Position numbers and translations under genes: made by a program. Below are positions 7,246-9,839 of a DNA stretch of 9,839 bases, one piece after another. Each line of letters opens with the position of its first letter. The first letter of the stretch is position 1. Source of the DNA: Flavobacteriales bacterium (GTDB lineage: Bacteria; Bacteroidota; Bacteroidia; Flavobacteriales; JADGDT01); the NCBI GenBank assembly GCA_023145275.1, contig JAGLEB010000092.1, positions 1-9,839 on the forward strand. The letters are read 5' to 3'. The notes under the pieces are model-generated. The model was not told where the DNA came from. It did no database searches and saw only the letters and a list, made by a program, of their open reading frames with translations.

Positions 7246-7902
7246 CTATTTCAGCTGATCATAGCAAACAAGAGAATAAGCTTTTGATTTCAATAATTCA
7301 ATTATTCTTGGCATTGCTTCTGCTGTATTTGCCCCTGTAGAATGCATTAGAATATCGGCACCATCAAAAACTTTTGCATCAATCGTGTTAATAATATCGT
7401 CAGCACTTACATTATTAATATCCCAATCTTTTGTGCTTACATCCCACATCACTATCTCAAACCCTTTTCCTTCAAGAAATGCTTTTTGCTCAGGTGAAAG
7501 TTCACCAAAAGGAGGTCTGAAGTATTTATGGCTTTTCCCAGTAATATTCTTGATAAGAGAATCTGTTTTTGTCAATTGATACAGAACAGAGTCTAAGCTA
7601 GAAAACTCCATTAAGTGTGGGTGAGAATAGGAATGATTGGCAATTAGGTGACCTTCCTCAAAAATACGCTTTGTGATCTCTGGATATTTTTCAACATGAT
7701 TTCCTTGCAAAAAGAAAGTTGCCTTTACGTTATACTCTTTTAGTACATCGAGAATCTTAACTGTATTTATTGGGTCGGGGCCATCGTCGAAAGTTAATGC
7801 TGCAATTTTATTTTCTCCAGTTTTCTTATTTACTTCTTTTACTGTTGGTTTACACGACTGAAAAATAACAACTGATAAAATTATTAATATTACTCTCATC
7901 AT
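7246..7902 (-). CDS. Polysaccharide deacetylase, CE4/NodB family, predicted lipoprotein
   Basis: This 218-residue protein is little more than one NodB domain, and all five canonical motifs are intact. TFDDGP (37-42) supplies the catalytic base Asp39 and metal ligand Asp40. HSYSH (90-94) gives ligands His90 and His94. RPPFG is at 129-133, DVSTKDW at 154-160, and LMHS (185-188) carries the catalytic His187. The family removes N- or O-linked acetyl groups from glycans such as chitin oligomers, peptidoglycan or xylan with a divalent metal; which substrate applies here is not visible. The N-terminus has a short hydrophobic segment ending IFQSC, a loose lipobox at Cys17, so it is probably membrane-anchored and faces outward. 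Two ATGs stand in tandem (7902 and 7899). The esterase gene upstream ends 2 bp away, implying translational coupling and a joint role in deacylation. Confidence 0.93.
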   Translation of the reverse strand: MMRVILIILSVVIFQSCKPTVKEVNKKTGENKIAALTFDDGPDPINTVKILDVLKEYNVKATFFLQGNHVEKYPEITKRIFEEGHLIANHSYSHPHLMEFSSLDSVLYQLTKTDSLIKNITGKSHKYFRPPFGELSPEQKAFLEGKGFEIVMWDVSTKDWDINNVSADDIINTIDAKVFDGADILMHSTGANTAEAMPRIIELLKSKAYSLVCYDQLK

Positions 7903-7904
7903 AC

Positions 7905-9008
7905 TTAATTATTAATGTGTTTTTTGATATATGAAATTAGAGAATCAGCCATAATTTGTTGTTCCTCCACTTTAGGGTGCCCGGGGGTATTTTTGTATGG
8001 TACAAATACCGTAGATACTTTATCGTCATTCAATGATGCTACGGCCTCTTTTACATAGCCTGGCCAAGGTGAGCCTTCTTGAGTAATGTCCATATTACCA
8101 AGCATACAAACAATATTTGTATTAGGATATTTAGCCCTAATAGTTTTTACAAAATCAGCATAAGATTTTTCGATAAACTTTTCTGTTGGCTTTTCTTTAC
8201 CAAATCTACTTATGAATTGTTCATTGTCTGGATTTTCAACTATCCACGAGTCATTCTGAAAAAGATTAATCACTACGATATCAGGATTCGACTTAGTAAA
8301 GTCCCATTTGCTATCGGCATCATCAGGGTTTAATCTGTAATACATCTCAGGCATGATTAAAGGATACCAACTTACCATAACCCCTATTCCTCCACGAGAG
8401 ATACATGTATAATCAGCATCAAAATAACGAGCTGTTACAGAAGCATAACTATTGTAGCTATTTGTATAAACTGAATCGGGAGAGTCTCCACCTGAATAGT
8501 CCTCAACCGCATAGCCACTAGTTATTGAATTTCCGTAGAACTCTATTGCAATTTTCTTTTTCTCTATAGATTTAACTTTAGTTTCATTAACAAAAGTAAA
8601 TCCATAAAAACTTGTTTTTCCCTTAGGCCATTCGGTACGTTTAAAAATCTGTACTGTATGCTTGCCTTCACTAAGATTATCGGCTAATTGGTAAGTAGCC
8701 TTATTCTCGCTTAGGCGAAGGGTATAAATACTATCGTTATCGATAATAATATTAAAATAATTATCTCCTTTTTCATCTTGAAGTGTAGCAGATATCTCAG
8801 TCCCTTCGAACTCAACTTTTATAGACGACCCAGACCAGTACAATTCTGAAGTAGAATCAGTTTCACCTATCCTACCCATGTACTCTATCTTGTTGTTATC
8901 AAATTTTAAAGTCTTATATAATTCTTCAACTTTTGCTGTATCAGTATTACTACTGCAAGAAGTAAGCATTGCAGTAATCACAAAAAAGAATATTGACAGG
9001 TATCTCAT
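7905..9008 (-). CDS. CE2-like SGNH carbohydrate esterase, lipoprotein
   Basis: This 367-residue protein has a lipoprotein signal (lipobox LTSC, Cys18). A beta-sandwich domain at about 38-145 is followed by an SGNH/GDSL hydrolase domain at about 150-365, the domain order of family CE2 acetyl esterases. Block I is YGNSIT (158-163) with nucleophile Ser161. SRGGIGV (204-210) supplies the oxyanion Gly, and FQND (250-253) the Asn252. TPGHPK (341-346) carries catalytic His344. No Asp stands three residues before that His, which fits the Ser-His dyad described for some CE2 enzymes rather than a full triad. The expected reaction is removal of O-acetyl, or another small acyl group, from a polysaccharide or oligosaccharide. 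It leads a two-gene unit with the CE4 deacetylase, behind a good promoter in the gap upstream. Assignment to CE2 rests on motifs and domain order only. Confidence 0.88.
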   Translation of the reverse strand: MRYLSIFFFVITAMLTSCSSNTDTAKVEELYKTLKFDNNKIEYMGRIGETDSTSELYWSGSSIKVEFEGTEISATLQDEKGDNYFNIIIDNDSIYTLRLSENKATYQLADNLSEGKHTVQIFKRTEWPKGKTSFYGFTFVNETKVKSIEKKKIAIEFYGNSITSGYAVEDYSGGDSPDSVYTNSYNSYASVTARYFDADYTCISRGGIGVMVSWYPLIMPEMYYRLNPDDADSKWDFTKSNPDIVVINLFQNDSWIVENPDNEQFISRFGKEKPTEKFIEKSYADFVKTIRAKYPNTNIVCMLGNMDITQEGSPWPGYVKEAVASLNDDKVSTVFVPYKNTPGHPKVEEQQIMADSLISYIKKHINN

Positions 9009-9027
9009 GAGAAATGATATTTATATT

Positions 9028-9065
9028 AAAAAAAAAGTGTTGCAGTTTTCTACTCTATTACACTT
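9028..9065 (-). terminator. Hairpin plus U-tract in the esterase leader
   Basis: Read on the minus strand, AAGTGT (9060-9065) pairs with ACACTT (9035-9040) across a 19-nt loop and runs into nine T residues (9028-9036). It has the shape of a weak intrinsic terminator. It could end the transcript of the gene at 9129-9827. It also begins about where transcription from the nearby promoter should start, so it could act as an attenuator or a 5' stabilising stem. Six AT-rich pairs and a long loop make it marginal. Confidence 0.35.
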
Positions 9066-9067
9066 CG

Positions 9068-9097
9068 CAAACTTATAATTTTCTACTAATATTTCAA
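9068..9097 (-). promoter_or_regulatory. Bacteroidota-type promoter for the esterase/deacetylase unit
   Basis: On the minus strand TAAGTTTG (9068-9075) matches the -7 consensus TAnnTTTG exactly, and TTG (9095-9097) lies 19 bases upstream, the ideal spacing. It is in the 120-bp gap before the start codon at 9008 and would start transcription near 9060-9063, giving a leader of about 50 nt. This is the best promoter match in the window. Confidence 0.6.
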
Positions 9098-9128
9098 TTG
9101 TTTTATTGTAGTTCTTCAAGATGCCATT

Positions 9129-9827
9129 CTATTTCATATCATATAATAATTCTAAGTTTCTAAATTTACCGTAATCATCAAACGAACCTACACCAATGCT
9201 CCCCGAAATTAATGTAGAATCAATTATCGAGTGGATAGGTTTAAGCATATCATCAACATACACTTTTATTGATCCCGTTTGTATATCTCTTATCACCCTA
9301 ACTTTATGCCAATCAAAATCGGTGAGTCTAGCATTTTCTTGATGTCCCATTGTATTTGAAATAGGAAGTCTTTCCTTGCCATCTACAATCCCGATAATAT
9401 TATGGTATTTATGAAGATGATTAGATATATGTGCATAATAGAAATGTAGTGAATCTTGATAATTCCAGAAAAGTATTAAATCTCTACCATCTATAGTTGT
9501 ATCAACCTCACTTTTCACATCAACAGTAAACTGGAAGTTAGTTATATCAAGGTTTTTAATAATTGCATAAGCAGCCGGTTTTCTAATTTTTCCAACTTCA
9601 CCTTCTTTCAATAAAACTAGTTCTCCCTTCCCTTCTTCCTCAATTATTGCCCAATCATTATTATCGTTTGTTTCCCACTTAGACAGAAAGTTTTTATCTG
9701 AAAAATCATCTATTAAAGAATAAGAGTATTTCGTTCCATTTACATCTACTTTAGAGCTATCACAACTACAAGCAGTTAATGCAACAAAAAATGAAAAAAT
9801 AATGAAAGAGTAGTATTTTGAGAACAT
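9129..9827 (-). CDS. Lipoprotein with LamG/DUF1080-like concanavalin fold
   Basis: This 232-residue protein starts with a lipoprotein signal (lipobox LTAC, Cys20, followed by SCDSS). The rest (about 36-230) reads as one beta-sandwich of the concanavalin A-like type: IDDFSD...KWET at the start, FQFTVDVKSEVD mid-domain, DWHKVRVIRD (172-181), then GSIKVYVDD (185-193) and SGSIGVGSFDDYGKFRN (208-224). The W-HKVRV...G-I-VYVDD pattern is characteristic of LamG and DUF1080 (3-keto-disaccharide hydrolase-like) domains. Members bind or cleave glycans and are common beside carbohydrate-degrading enzymes. I see no residues that prove catalysis, so glycan binding is the safer guess. The ATG at 9827 is 12 bases from the window edge, so its promoter and any upstream partner are outside. 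It is 120 bp from the esterase gene. Confidence 0.8.
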   Translation of the reverse strand: MFSKYYSFIIFSFFVALTACSCDSSKVDVNGTKYSYSLIDDFSDKNFLSKWETNDNNDWAIIEEEGKGELVLLKEGEVGKIRKPAAYAIIKNLDITNFQFTVDVKSEVDTTIDGRDLILFWNYQDSLHFYYAHISNHLHKYHNIIGIVDGKERLPISNTMGHQENARLTDFDWHKVRVIRDIQTGSIKVYVDDMLKPIHSIIDSTLISGSIGVGSFDDYGKFRNLELLYDMK

Positions 9828-9839
9828 ATTATAATTATT

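Noticed and set aside
1..9839. CRISPR array, tRNA, rRNA, insertion sequence or phage genes
   Set aside because: I found no regularly spaced repeats, no structured RNA signature and no transposase, integrase or phage-like protein on either strand.

Overview
The window is AT-rich, and every gene I can support lies on the minus strand. It looks like accessory carbohydrate-degradation DNA from a member of the Bacteroidota. The evidence is threefold. Two proteins end in type IX secretion (Por) C-terminal sorting domains carrying the YPNP or FPNP signature. Most of the others begin with lipoprotein signal peptides. The best promoter matches fit the Bacteroidota consensus (TTG, about 19 bases, TAnnTTTG) rather than the E. 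coli one. I cannot assign a genus.

In transcription order (high to low coordinates) the layout is as follows. A lipoprotein with a concanavalin-like beta-sandwich lies at 9129-9827. A promoter-bearing gap leads to a two-gene unit with a 2-bp gap: a CE2-like SGNH esterase (7905-9008) and a canonical CE4/NodB deacetylase (7246-7902). After a 272-bp AT-rich gap come two tandem paralogues of a large secreted protein I cannot place in a named family (5207-6973 and 3121-5202), 4 bp apart. A 92-bp gap with a good promoter precedes a divergent NodB-type deacetylase with a sorting domain (1646-3028). Last, 27 bp on, is a multidomain protein (1-1618) with a carbohydrate-binding-like domain, two Ig-like repeats and the start of a probable right-handed beta-helix. 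It runs off the left edge.

Taken together this resembles part of a polysaccharide utilisation locus. Two NodB-type deacetylases and one esterase could strip acyl groups from a glycan. The beta-helix protein and the two paralogues are candidates for backbone cleavage or binding. The substrate is inferred only to be acylated, O- or N-linked. No SusC/SusD pair, sulfatase, transporter, regulator or sugar-catabolism gene is in the window, so the locus is probably incomplete at one or both ends.

The most novel element is the paralogue pair. The two share a strongly conserved, helix-rich core with a vicinal Cys-Cys and several invariant His, Glu, Asn and Tyr residues. One copy is built as a lipoprotein and the other as a type IX-secreted protein. 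Their C-terminal Ig-like module also resembles the two modules in the beta-helix protein.
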